Assembly: GCF_051903925.1 (NCBI RefSeq)
Contig: NZ_CP173678.1
Location: 1,426,001 to 1,490,000 of the forward strand
Source of the DNA: G051903925 sp051903925
GTDB lineage: Bacteria; Pseudomonadota; Alphaproteobacteria; Zavarziniales; Zavarziniaceae
Reading direction: 5' to 3'
Length of the DNA stretch: 64,000 nt
Shown piece after piece: positions 1 through 7,808 of the stretch (the stretch's first letter is position 1; each line of letters begins with the position of its first letter). The position numbers were made by a program, and so were the translations under genes. A model generated the notes under the pieces. It was not told the origin of the DNA. It saw only the letters and a program-made list of their open reading frames with translations, and did not search any database.

Positions 1-75
1 CCGGGCATCGACGGGGGCCAGGATCCACAGGAAAAGCTCGCCCGGCCGTTCCCGCATGGTGACATCGAAAGGCAT
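1..75 (-). CDS. Partial CDS running off the left edge, unknown protein
   Basis: The reverse strand has an ATG at 73-75 and 25 open codons to the window edge, reading MPFDVTMRERPGELFLWILA and on. A GGAG ribosome-binding sequence lies six bases upstream. Codon choice (GC-rich third positions) fits the neighbours. Too little is visible to assign a family. It would be read from the AT-rich gap at 76-236, downstream of modC on the same strand. Confidence 0.5.
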   Translation of the reverse strand, partial: MPFDVTMRERPGELFLWILAPVDAR

Positions 76-236
76 GTGGCACTCCAGGACACGCACCAAT
101 AAACAACACCACTACGGTGAACTGGTTGCTTCAGCGCAAAGAACTGACCTGAGAAATTGCCTCAAATTTCCAGGATGTATAGTGAATGATCGTAAATCAT
201 GAAGTAAAAATATGCGTTTTAGGTGAGTGTTTTCCG
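76..236. other. AT-rich intergenic gap 3' of modC
   Basis: This 161-base gap is markedly AT-richer than the rest of the window, especially 160-240. It holds a small inverted repeat (ATGAT, CGTAA, ATCAT) near 186-200. It most likely carries the promoter of the leftward partial gene starting at 75. No open frame with plausible codon use is seen. Confidence 0.4.
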
Positions 237-1334
237 TCATGCGGGATTGGCGTCGGGCCGCCCGGCGATCAGGGCGGGGTCGATGCCCACCGCCTTGACG
301 ATGGCAAAGACCTGCGCACCGGGTGATAAATCCAGGATTTCCATGGACTTTCGCGTCACCAGGGCGGGCACCTGAACCGCCCCGCAGGCCAGGGTGACCA
401 GGACCGATGTCGGGCCCCATGGGACCAGCTGCGTCACGGTGCCACGCAACACGTTGAGCGCGGACAGGCCCGCGGGTGCCGCGCGTGCCAGCATGATGTC
501 GCGCGCCGCCAGGTGCAGGCGCAGGCGCCGGCCCGGGGCCAGGTCCACCGTCGGGACCAGCAGCGGGCCCGCCGGCGTGTCGACCTGGGTCAGGCCGTAG
601 TCGACATCCTGGGCGATGACGTGGCCGGTCAGCACAACGCCTGGCGGCGCGCCGGCGGCGCCCTGCTGGCCGATCACCGCTTCGGCCGGGCCAACTGCCG
701 TGACCCGCCCCGCCTCCAGGCGCACGACCGTGTCGGCCAGGCGCAGCACCTCGCCCAGGGCGTGGCTGACATAGACGATGGACAGCCCCGCCTGGTCGCG
801 CAGGCGCTCGACATAGGGCAGGATCTCCTGCTTGCGCGCCTCGTCCAGGGCGGCCAGGGGCTCGTCCATCAGCACCAGCCGCGGGCCCATCAGCAGGGCC
901 CGGCCCAGTGCCACGCGCTGCTTCTCGCCGCCCGACAGCGTGCGCGGGCGGCGACCCAGCAGGGTCTCCAGGCCCAGCAGCGCGATCACGGGCCCGATGG
1001 CGGGCAGGGCCGCACCGCGCGGCGCGAACAGCCGGCCATAGAGCAGGTTCTGGCGCACGCTGAGGTGGGGGAACAACTGGCCATCCTGGAACACCATGCC
1101 GATGCGCCGGCGGTGCGGCGGCGCGAAGCGGCCTTGCGTCGTGTCGACCAGGACCTGGCCATCGGCCACGATCCGCCCCGCCTGCGGCCGGGCCAGGCCG
1201 GCGATCAGGCGGACCAGCGTCGTCTTGCCGGCGCCGGACGGGCCGAACAGGGCGGTGACGCCGGGTCCGGCGGTGAACGCGACATCCAGCGTGAAGTCGC
1301 CCTGGGCATGGCGGACCGCCACCTCAAGCGTCAT
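237..1334 (-). CDS. modC: Molybdate ABC transporter ATP-binding protein ModC
   Basis: This 365-residue ATPase would drive molybdate import at the cytoplasmic face of the inner membrane. It shows a Walker A motif GPSGAGKTT (31-39), the ABC signature LSGGEKQR (133-140) and Walker B LVLMDEP (153-159). The N-terminal domain is followed by a C-terminal region of about 130 residues with the TOBE/Mop-like fold expected of ModC (about 290-355), used in this family for oxyanion sensing. Length matches the usual 350-365. It follows modB with a 33-base gap on the same strand. No modA is seen beside the pair. Confidence 0.93.
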   Translation of the reverse strand: MTLEVAVRHAQGDFTLDVAFTAGPGVTALFGPSGAGKTTLVRLIAGLARPQAGRIVADGQVLVDTTQGRFAPPHRRRIGMVFQDGQLFPHLSVRQNLLYGRLFAPRGAALPAIGPVIALLGLETLLGRRPRTLSGGEKQRVALGRALLMGPRLVLMDEPLAALDEARKQEILPYVERLRDQAGLSIVYVSHALGEVLRLADTVVRLEAGRVTAVGPAEAVIGQQGAAGAPPGVVLTGHVIAQDVDYGLTQVDTPAGPLLVPTVDLAPGRRLRLHLAARDIMLARAAPAGLSALNVLRGTVTQLVPWGPTSVLVTLACGAVQVPALVTRKSMEILDLSPGAQVFAIVKAVGIDPALIAGRPDANPA

Positions 1335-1367
1335 CGCGGTGCCTTCCCCGCCAGCCGGCGCGACAGG

Positions 1368-2078
1368 TCATTCCGTCTGGCCCAGGCGGTGCGCGGCGCG
1401 TCTGGCCAGCGCTTCCGACGCCACCAGCGCCGCGAAGGACAGCGCGATCGACACCAGCGTCAGGCGCAGGGCTGCCGCCTCACCCCCCGGCACCTGGAGC
1501 AGGGCGTAGATCGCCGTGGGCAGGGTTTGCGTCTCGCCCGGGATGTTGGAGACGAAGGTGATGGTGGCGCCGAACTCGCCCATCGCCTTGGCGAAGCCCA
1601 GCACGGCGCCGGCGATGATGCCCGGCACCATCAGCGGCAGCGTGATGGTCAGGAAGACCAGCGCCGGCCGCGCCCCCAGCGTGGCGGAGGCCTGTTCCAG
1701 GCGGCGGTCGATGCCCTCCGCCGACAGGCGGATGGCGCGCACCATTAGCGGGAAGCCCATCACCGCGCAGGCCAGCACCGCCCCGGTCCAGCGGAAGGCC
1801 AGCACGATGCCCAGGTGCTCCGCCAGGAATGTACCGATCACGCCGCGCCGGCCAAAGGCGATCAGCAGAAGATAGCCGGTCACGACCGGCGGCATGATCA
1901 GCGGCAGGTGGACCAGGGCGTTCAGCACGGAATGGCCCCAGAAGCGACCGCGTGCCAGGACAAGGGCGACCGCCACCGCGACCGGCAGGCTGGCCAGGGT
2001 GGCCCAGAACGACACTTTCAGGCTGAGGCGGATCGCGTCCCATTCCTGGGGACCCAGGCCCAGTGCCGCTGCCTCCAC
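1368..2078 (-). CDS. modB: Molybdate ABC transporter permease ModB
   Basis: The membrane-spanning permease of the molybdate importer, 236 residues from a GTG start at 2078 preceded by a GGGGGCGGA stretch. Several hydrophobic segments are evident, and the cytoplasmic loop carries the GEFGATITF segment typical of ModB-type permeases. The reading frame stays open further upstream to 2258, but that part is polar, unlike ModB, and overlaps the divergent NUDIX gene. The GTG gives the normal family length of about 220-240. It is first in a modB-modC pair. The usual modA immediately upstream is missing and replaced by a divergent unrelated gene. Confidence 0.88.
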   Translation of the reverse strand: MEAAALGLGPQEWDAIRLSLKVSFWATLASLPVAVAVALVLARGRFWGHSVLNALVHLPLIMPPVVTGYLLLIAFGRRGVIGTFLAEHLGIVLAFRWTGAVLACAVMGFPLMVRAIRLSAEGIDRRLEQASATLGARPALVFLTITLPLMVPGIIAGAVLGFAKAMGEFGATITFVSNIPGETQTLPTAIYALLQVPGGEAAALRLTLVSIALSFAALVASEALARRAAHRLGQTE

Positions 2079-2246
2079 CGTGTCCGCCCCCGTGCCCGCA
2101 CCGGTCGCTATATCCGCACGGTCATAGCGCGGGGGCAAGCCGGCAGTGTGATGTGAACACCATTGCGCGCGGCCTTTGCCACGGGCGACAATGCCGGAAT
2201 CGGGTGCAATCCGCCCCGCGAACGCGGGGGGACGGCAGATGTCGCC

Positions 2247-2750
2247 ATGGAGGCGCAAGGACAGTCAGTGAAGAAGGGTCGGCGCGTTCAGCTTGCAGCC
2301 CTGCCGTTTCGTCTGGTCGACGGTCAGTTGCAGATCCTGCTGATCACCTCGCGCGAGACCCGCCGCTGGGTGATTCCCAAAGGCTGGCCGGAGCGCCGGG
2401 TGCCGCCCCATGTCCAGGCCGCGCGCGAGGCGCACGAGGAGGCGGGCCTGATCGGCCGCATCGCGACCGAGCCGGTGGGCCAGTACCGCTACCTGAAGCG
2501 GTTGGACGATGGCAGCCTGCGCCCCTGCCAGGTCGATGTCTTCCTGTTCGACGTGACCGAGGAACTGGACGACTGGCCAGAGCGGCACGAGCGCGAGAAG
2601 CGCTGGATGACGCCCCAGGAAGCCGCGCAGGCGGTGGTCGAGGGCAGCCTGTCGGAACTGATCCTGGCCATTGCGCGCATCCATGCGGGCAGCGCGCCGC
2701 CCGCCGGCGACGAGCCGCAGCCCCCCCTGGTTGTCGCGACCGTCCACTGA
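2247..2750 (+). CDS. NUDIX hydrolase
   Basis: A small pyrophosphohydrolase acting on nucleoside-diphosphate-linked compounds; the exact substrate cannot be read from sequence. The NUDIX box is recognisable as KGWPE followed by REAHEEAGL, with the catalytic REXXEE core intact, though the box Glu seven residues after the first Gly is Val. This variant is common in NUDIX proteins whose N-terminus begins with a KKGRRVQ-like segment. Two starts are possible: ATG at 2247, or GTG at 2268, which has an AAGGA sequence seven bases upstream and may be the true start (160 residues). It is transcribed divergently from modB. Confidence 0.85.
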   Translation: MEAQGQSVKKGRRVQLAALPFRLVDGQLQILLITSRETRRWVIPKGWPERRVPPHVQAAREAHEEAGLIGRIATEPVGQYRYLKRLDDGSLRPCQVDVFLFDVTEELDDWPERHEREKRWMTPQEAAQAVVEGSLSELILAIARIHAGSAPPAGDEPQPPLVVATVH

Positions 2751-2789
2751 CGCGCGGCCGTCCGCGTCCGCACAACGGGCGCCACGGGG

Positions 2790-3734
2790 TCAGGCAGCAT
2801 CGCGCCGGCCCAGGTCCAGCACGATCTCCGCCAGGGGCAGCAGGCCCGTCCCCAGGCGCGGTGGCCAGCGCAGCAGGTGCACCGGCACGCGCGTCGCCAA
2901 TGCCGCGGCGGTGCGGAAGCACAGGGCCTGGGTCCCCGTCACGCGGGCAAAGCCGCTGCCGTAAATGAACCGGTTGATGACCATCGCGGCCTCTCCCCGC
3001 TTCAGCCGTGTGACCTGTGGCGCGGTCAGCGAGCGGTCGCGCACCAGGGCCACCACCGTGCCCAGCGGCAGGGGCTGGTGGCGGAACGGGGTCGCCGCGT
3101 CCAGCTTGAACTTCTCGACATTCGGGCGGATGCGGGCGGCGGGGTCGATGCCCTGGTCCAGCATCGCGGCCGCGTCGGACCACAGGTTCGAGGCGGGAAA
3201 GCTGGGCATGGCGAGCAGGCTGGCCGGCTCCACGGCCAGGATGTCGTCCGTCACCTGGGCCAGGCCGCGCTGGATCAGGCTGCGCGCCGTGGTCGATTTG
3301 CCGGCACCGGACGCGCCCGTCAGGGCCAGGACCTGGCCGCCCAGGTCCAGCCCGCTGGCGTGCATGGGCACCAGGCCGCGCTGGTGGCACAGCACCCCCA
3401 GCCCCATGCCGAAGGCGTAGTATTCGACCTGGGTCGCCGGCGCGCCGGGCCGCGCGTCGATGACGATGTGCCTGCCGTCGCGGATGGCGATGCGGGCAAT
3501 GTCGGGATGGTCGATCAGGGCTTCCCCCGGATCCAGGATGCTGAGCACCGAACTCTGGTAGAGCGGCGTGGCTGTCGCCGGCGCCACCGGGCCGAACCGA
3601 ACGCTGATGTCGGGCGGCCGGGGCGGCGCCATGCCGGTGGGCCATGGCACCAGCGTGGCGATCGGACGTTCCGCCACAACGCGCCAGCCGCACAGCAGAT
3701 AGGCATGGGGCAGGGCCGCGTCCTCCGCCCTCAT
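2790..3734 (-). CDS. HprK-related kinase-like protein
   Basis: A 314-residue protein with a P-loop GASGAGKST (140-148), a preceding HAS motif (about 125-127) and a following Asp pair (VTDDIL), the arrangement of HPr kinase/phosphorylase C-terminal domains. The N-terminal 120 residues do not match the classical HprK N-domain, as in the HprK-related kinases of alphaproteobacteria and peptide-modification clusters. Its target is unknown; no HPr, EI or precursor-peptide gene lies beside it. It ends 40 bases from the convergent NUDIX gene and appears monocistronic. Confidence 0.7.
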   Translation of the reverse strand: MRAEDAALPHAYLLCGWRVVAERPIATLVPWPTGMAPPRPPDISVRFGPVAPATATPLYQSSVLSILDPGEALIDHPDIARIAIRDGRHIVIDARPGAPATQVEYYAFGMGLGVLCHQRGLVPMHASGLDLGGQVLALTGASGAGKSTTARSLIQRGLAQVTDDILAVEPASLLAMPSFPASNLWSDAAAMLDQGIDPAARIRPNVEKFKLDAATPFRHQPLPLGTVVALVRDRSLTAPQVTRLKRGEAAMVINRFIYGSGFARVTGTQALCFRTAAALATRVPVHLLRWPPRLGTGLLPLAEIVLDLGRRDAA

Positions 3735-3861
3735 GATTGCCCGCCTGCTGCCCGGCCCGGGTCACTGGTCACGCTGCATGTCCTTCCTGCCAGGGGCAGC
3801 GGACTATCCCGGGTCCGTGCCGCCGGGGCAAGGCCAGCCATCGCCTCCGACGGATTGATTA

Positions 3862-3946
3862 ACCGTGCGTTCGGTCAGTGAATCTGAACGTTCGATCAAT
3901 GCGCCTTGCCGTCCTTTGTCTAGGATCAATGCATCGAACGGCGTTC
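3862..3946 (+). promoter_or_regulatory. Putative operator region of the aromatic-degradation operon
   Basis: The 263-base gap before the catabolic operon contains two direct copies of CGTTCGRTCA (3868-3877 and 3889-3898) exactly 21 bases apart, two helical turns. The first sits inside an ACCG-N6-CGGT inverted repeat (3862-3875). The second overlaps a perfect GAACGTTC palindrome (3886-3893), and a related GAAC-GGC-GTTC palindrome follows at 3936-3946. The pattern suggests binding of a dimeric regulator at the operon promoter; which protein binds is unknown. Confidence 0.45.
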
Positions 3947-3997
3947 AGCGGGCGCCTTCGCCAAGGCAACGGCGTCGGCCAACGGGAAGGAACACGG

Positions 3998-4840
3998 ATG
4001 GGACGGCTGGAGGGTCAGGTAGCCCTAGTCACCGGCGGCGCCTCTGGCCTGGGCCATGCGATCGTGGAGCGTTTCGTGGCCGAGGGTGCGCGCGTCGGCG
4101 TCCTGGACCGCTCGGCGGAACGTCTGGCCGGGCTGGCCGCGGCATTCGGCGGTGCGGTCTGCGGCACGGTGGGCGATGTGCGCGCCCTGGCCGACAACCG
4201 CCGCGCGGTCGAGGACGTGGTCGACCGCTTCGGCCGGCTGGACTGCCTGGTGGGCAATGCGGGCGTTTGGGACTTTGGCACCCCGCTGGTCGACCTGGAC
4301 GACGACAAGGTCGATGCCGGCTTCAGCGAACTGTTCGACATCAACGTCAAGGGCTACCTGCTGGCGGCCAAGGCAGCGCTGAAGCCACTGGTCGAATCCC
4401 GCGGGTCGATGATCTTCACCGTCTCCAATGCCGGCTTCTACCCGGCTGGCGGCGGGCCGCTCTACACCGCCTCGAAGCACGCCGTGGTCGGCCTGATCCG
4501 GCAGCTGGCCTTTGAACTGGCGCCGCATGTGCGGGTCAACGGCGTGGCGCCCGGCGGCATCGCGACCGACCTGCGCGGGGCCGCAGGCCTGGGCCTGGCC
4601 GAAACCTCGATCGCCTCCGTGCGCGAGGGGCTGGAGCATTTCGGGCGCGAGGTGACGCCGATCGGCCGCCTGCCGACACCCGCCGAATACACCGGCGCCT
4701 ATGTCTTCTTCGCCAGCCGCGGCGACACAGTGCCCACGACCGGCGCCGTTCTGAACCATGACGGCGGCGTGGGCGCGCGGGGCTTTGCCAGTGCGGCCGG
4801 CGGCCATGACCTGATCCAGAAACTGGGCCTGACGCGCTGA
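3998..4840 (+). CDS. cis-2,3-dihydrodiol dehydrogenase (BphB/HcaB-type SDR)
   Basis: An NAD-dependent short-chain dehydrogenase, 280 residues, that would oxidise the arene cis-dihydrodiol made by the Rieske dioxygenase to a catechol. It has the cofactor loop TGGASGLG (12-19), NAG (87-89) and the catalytic triad Ser143, Tyr156 and Lys160 at nearly the positions known for BphB (142/155/159). The 27-residue tail after the core also fits that family. The start at 3998 is set by a GGGAAGGA ribosome-binding site; the frame is open further upstream through the operator region, which is non-coding in composition. First gene of the operon. Confidence 0.9.
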   Translation: MGRLEGQVALVTGGASGLGHAIVERFVAEGARVGVLDRSAERLAGLAAAFGGAVCGTVGDVRALADNRRAVEDVVDRFGRLDCLVGNAGVWDFGTPLVDLDDDKVDAGFSELFDINVKGYLLAAKAALKPLVESRGSMIFTVSNAGFYPAGGGPLYTASKHAVVGLIRQLAFELAPHVRVNGVAPGGIATDLRGAAGLGLAETSIASVREGLEHFGREVTPIGRLPTPAEYTGAYVFFASRGDTVPTTGAVLNHDGGVGARGFASAAGGHDLIQKLGLTR

Positions 4841-4865
4841 GCCCGACAGACCAAGGGGAAACGCA

Positions 4866-5711
4866 ATGAACGCAGCAACCGACCTCGAAACCTCGTCCAG
4901 CCGCTTCGTCACCGTCGACGGCATCCGCATCCACTATAACGAGGTGGGGGAGGGCACCCCCCTCGTCCTGATCCATGGCAGCGGGCCCGGCGCCTCCGGC
5001 TGGGCGAACTTCAGCCGCAACATGGGCCCACTGTCCAAGTCCTATCGCGCGATCTGCGTCGACCTGCCCGGCTTCGGCAAGTCGGACATGAAGCCGGCGG
5101 GCGTGCCCATTCCCGGCTGGTGGGCCGAGAAGATGGGCCAGTTCCTGGATGCCCTGGGGATCGAGAAGGCGCACTTCATCGGCAATTCGCTGGGCGGCGT
5201 GATCTCACTGAAGCTGGCCTTGACCCGGCCGGAGAAGGTCGGCCGCATGGTCCTGATGGGCACGGGCGGCAGCCTGCCGCTGTTCACGCCCTGGCCGACG
5301 GAGGGGATCAAGGCGATCCTGGGCTATTACGAAGGCACCGGCCCCTCGATCGACCGGCTGCGCGCCTTTGCCCAGCAGTTCGTCTACGACCCCAGCCAAT
5401 TGACCGACGAGCTGCTGGAGAAGCGGCTCAAGGCCTCGCTCGACCCGCGCATCGTCGCCAATCCCCCCATGCGCTTCACCCCCGGCATGGTGCTGGAGGA
5501 GGTGTGGCGCGACGCAGGCCTGGCCCGCCTCCCGCACGAGACGCTGATGATCTGGGGGCGGGAGGACCGCGTCCTGCCCCTCGACAGCGCCTTCGTCCTG
5601 CTGAAGCAGATCCCCCGCGCCCGCCTTCTGGTCATGCCCCAGTGCGGCCACTGGGCCCAGTGGGAGCATGCCGACGAGTTCAACGCCACCGTCACCGGCT
5701 TCTTCGGCTGA
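4866..5711 (+). CDS. Meta-cleavage product hydrolase (BphD/MhpC type)
   Basis: A 281-residue alpha/beta hydrolase that would cut the C-C bond of the ring-fission product, giving a 2-hydroxypenta-2,4-dienoate and a carboxylic acid. The nucleophile Ser108 lies in GNSLGG, with Asp234 (WGREDRV) and His262 (GHWAQWEH) completing the triad, within four residues of BphD numbering (112/237/265). The oxyanion segment HGSGPGASGW (37-46) is typical of C-C hydrolases. A 25-base gap with AAGGGGAAA separates it from the dehydrogenase. Side-chain specificity cannot be deduced. Confidence 0.92.
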   Translation: MNAATDLETSSSRFVTVDGIRIHYNEVGEGTPLVLIHGSGPGASGWANFSRNMGPLSKSYRAICVDLPGFGKSDMKPAGVPIPGWWAEKMGQFLDALGIEKAHFIGNSLGGVISLKLALTRPEKVGRMVLMGTGGSLPLFTPWPTEGIKAILGYYEGTGPSIDRLRAFAQQFVYDPSQLTDELLEKRLKASLDPRIVANPPMRFTPGMVLEEVWRDAGLARLPHETLMIWGREDRVLPLDSAFVLLKQIPRARLLVMPQCGHWAQWEHADEFNATVTGFFG

Positions 5712-5741
5712 ACGCACAGCCCAACCACCAGGGAGGCAGGC

Positions 5742-7106
5742 ATGGGACTGACCACGCAAGGGCCGGCGCAGTGGGATGACGCGGCCCTGGGCCAGCTGTT
5801 CGACGCCGAACGCGGCCTGATCGACCGCCGCATCTATGCGGACGAGGCGATCTACAAGCTGGAAATGGAGCGGATCTTCGCCCGTGGCTGGAACTTCATG
5901 TGCCACGAGACGCAGATCCCCAATGTCGGCGACTACTTCATCAACTATATCGGCGAAGATCAGGTGATCGTCGTTCGCGACGAAACGGGCAAGGTCAACG
6001 TCATGCTCAACACCTGCCGGCACCGGGGCAATGCCCTGTGCCGGGCCGAGCAGGGCAATACCAAGTCCTTCGTGTGCAGCTATCACGGCTGGAACTATGC
6101 GCTGGACGGTCGCCTGGTCGGCCTGCCCGGCCAGCGCGCCTATTACCGCGATGGGGTGGACAAGGGCGACTGGGGCCTGGCCCACGCGGCCAAGGTCGAA
6201 TCCTATCTCGGCTTCTACTTCGCCACCCTCGACCCCGAAGCCCCGCCGCTCCATGACTTCCTGGGCGAGGTGGGGCGCGCCGGCCTTGGCATGTGCGCCT
6301 CCCATGGTCCGTTCGAGGTGGTGGACGGCATCCAGCGCAACGTCATCGACTGCAACTGGAAGATCGCGGTCGACAACCTTTACGACTGGTACCACGTCAT
6401 GTACAGCCATGGCGCGTCCCAGGCGACGGGCCTGCTGGACCTGGCCAAGGCGCTGCATCCGGCCGACCAGATGGTCATGCTGGGGGCCTATGGCCACGGC
6501 ATTGGCGGCCCCGTCATCCCGCGCGATGTCCTGGCGGGCTACCGCTCAGGGGACGAGGCGGGACGCGCCGCGTTCCTGGACTATATCGGCCCCAACATCC
6601 AGGCGGCGCGGCCCGAATCCGCGACCGAGCTGCTGGGCCAGGCGGGCTTCCGCTCCATGGGCCATCCCAGCATCTTCCCCAACCTGTGGATCGCCATCGG
6701 CGGCCAGATCATGTGCCTGCGCCTGCCCCGCGGCCCCAACCAGACCGAATTGTGGTGGTTCACCATGATGCCCAAGGGCATGCCCAAGGAGGAACGGCGC
6801 CAGGCCGTGCGCTTCGTCAGCCGCGTCTTCGGCCCGGCCGGCATCCTGGAACAGGACGACGGCGAGAACTGGAGCCAGTCGACCCGCGCCGCCCGCGGCT
6901 TTGCCAGCAGCCGCCTGCCCCACAACGTGCAGATGGGCCTGGGCAAGGACACGACCCAGCACGAGGACGGCCAGACCTTCATCGAATCGCCGATCAGCGA
7001 GCACGGCCAGCGTTGGACCTATCGCGCCTGGAGCGAGTGGATGCGCGCGCGCAGCTGGCCCGAACTGATCGCCACCCATTCCCAGCCTCCCAGGGGGGTC
7101 GTGTGA
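5742..7106 (+). CDS. Rieske aromatic-ring dioxygenase, alpha subunit
   Basis: The catalytic subunit (454 residues) that would insert both atoms of O2 into the arene ring. The Rieske centre ligands are CRH (Cys92, His94) and CSYHGW (Cys112, His115). The mononuclear iron site shows the bridging Asp215 and ligands His218 and His223 in DWYHVMYSH, with a third carboxylate in EQDDGENW (near 372-373). The overall pattern is that of the biphenyl/benzene/phenylpropionate dioxygenase group. Overlaps the beta-subunit start by one base (TGATG). Electron-transfer partners are not encoded nearby. Confidence 0.92.
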   Translation: MGLTTQGPAQWDDAALGQLFDAERGLIDRRIYADEAIYKLEMERIFARGWNFMCHETQIPNVGDYFINYIGEDQVIVVRDETGKVNVMLNTCRHRGNALCRAEQGNTKSFVCSYHGWNYALDGRLVGLPGQRAYYRDGVDKGDWGLAHAAKVESYLGFYFATLDPEAPPLHDFLGEVGRAGLGMCASHGPFEVVDGIQRNVIDCNWKIAVDNLYDWYHVMYSHGASQATGLLDLAKALHPADQMVMLGAYGHGIGGPVIPRDVLAGYRSGDEAGRAAFLDYIGPNIQAARPESATELLGQAGFRSMGHPSIFPNLWIAIGGQIMCLRLPRGPNQTELWWFTMMPKGMPKEERRQAVRFVSRVFGPAGILEQDDGENWSQSTRAARGFASSRLPHNVQMGLGKDTTQHEDGQTFIESPISEHGQRWTYRAWSEWMRARSWPELIATHSQPPRGVV

Positions 7107-7663
7107 TGCAGGCCACGGCGCTGAAGGATGCCCCGCAAGGGGTGCATGGCGACCTGCTGGCGCGCATGGCGCTGCAGTACGAGGTCGAGCAGTTCCTCTA
7201 TCACGAGGCGGCCCTGCTGGATGCGCGGCGGTTCCGCGACTGGTTCGCGCTGGTGGCGCCCGACATCCACTACTGGATGCCGATCCGGCGCACCGTCACC
7301 AGCGACAACCTGGACCGCGAGTTCACGGCGCTGGGCGACGTCGCCCTCTATGACGAGGACTACGTCTATCTGGAGGGGCGGCTGCGCAAGATGGAGGCCG
7401 GCTCCAACTGGGCGGAGGAGCCGCCGTCGCGCACCCGCCACCTGATCAGCAACGTGCGGGTCCTGGAGGTGGCGGGGGACGAGGTGCAGGTCGAATCCTG
7501 CTTCCACCTCTACCGCTCGCGGCTGGAGACGGAATCGAGCGCCTGGTTCGGCCGCCGCGACGACACGCTGCGCCGCCACCAGGGCAGCTTCCAGATCGCC
7601 CGCCGCCACATCTTCCTGGACCAGACCCTGATCCGCGCCACCAACATGAGCGTGCTGTTCTAG
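7106..7663 (+). CDS. Rieske aromatic-ring dioxygenase, beta subunit
   Basis: A 185-residue small subunit of the ring-hydroxylating dioxygenase (SnoaL-like cone fold family). It shows the characteristic segments YEVEQFLYHEAALLD, WFALVAPDIHYWMP and SRTRHLISNVRV. Length is normal for BphA2/HcaF. It has a structural and specificity-modulating role in the alpha3-beta3 hexamer. The start overlaps the alpha stop codon (TGATG), so translation is probably coupled. A palindromic repeat follows, so this is the last gene of the first half of the operon. Confidence 0.92.
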   Translation: MQATALKDAPQGVHGDLLARMALQYEVEQFLYHEAALLDARRFRDWFALVAPDIHYWMPIRRTVTSDNLDREFTALGDVALYDEDYVYLEGRLRKMEAGSNWAEEPPSRTRHLISNVRVLEVAGDEVQVESCFHLYRSRLETESSAWFGRRDDTLRRHQGSFQIARRHIFLDQTLIRATNMSVLF

Positions 7664-7682
7664 GGGGCATCAAACCTCACCT

Positions 7683-7763
7683 CTCATCCCCGCGCAGGCG
7701 GGGATCCAGGGGCCGCAAGCGCAGGTCCATGTTGCCCTGGATCCCCGCCTGCGCGGGGATGAG
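7683..7763. repeat. Palindromic interspersed repeat, perfect 29-bp inverted arms
   Basis: The left arm at 7683-7711 (CTCATCCCCGCGCAGGCGGG, then GATCCAGGG) is matched exactly in reverse complement by the right arm at 7735-7763, with a 23-base loop. Each arm itself contains the smaller palindrome CCCGCGCAGGCGGG. The word ATCCCCGCCTGCGCGGGGAT is a well-known REP-like element scattered through alpha- and gammaproteobacterial genomes. It sits between the dioxygenase beta subunit and the extradiol dioxygenase. It could fold into a strong mRNA hairpin that protects the upstream message or dampens downstream expression. Confidence 0.85.
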
Positions 7764-7808
7764 CGGATAAAATTTGGACAAGAGAACACGTCCTCGAAGG
7801 AGACGACC

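Noticed and set aside
2190..2237. GGAATCGGGTGCAATCC next to a GC-rich hairpin, resembling the core of a cobalamin riboswitch
   Set aside because: The rest of the aptamer, including the B12 box (GCCAGGAGACCTGCC-like), is absent, and the downstream NUDIX gene has no B12 link. Probably chance similarity.
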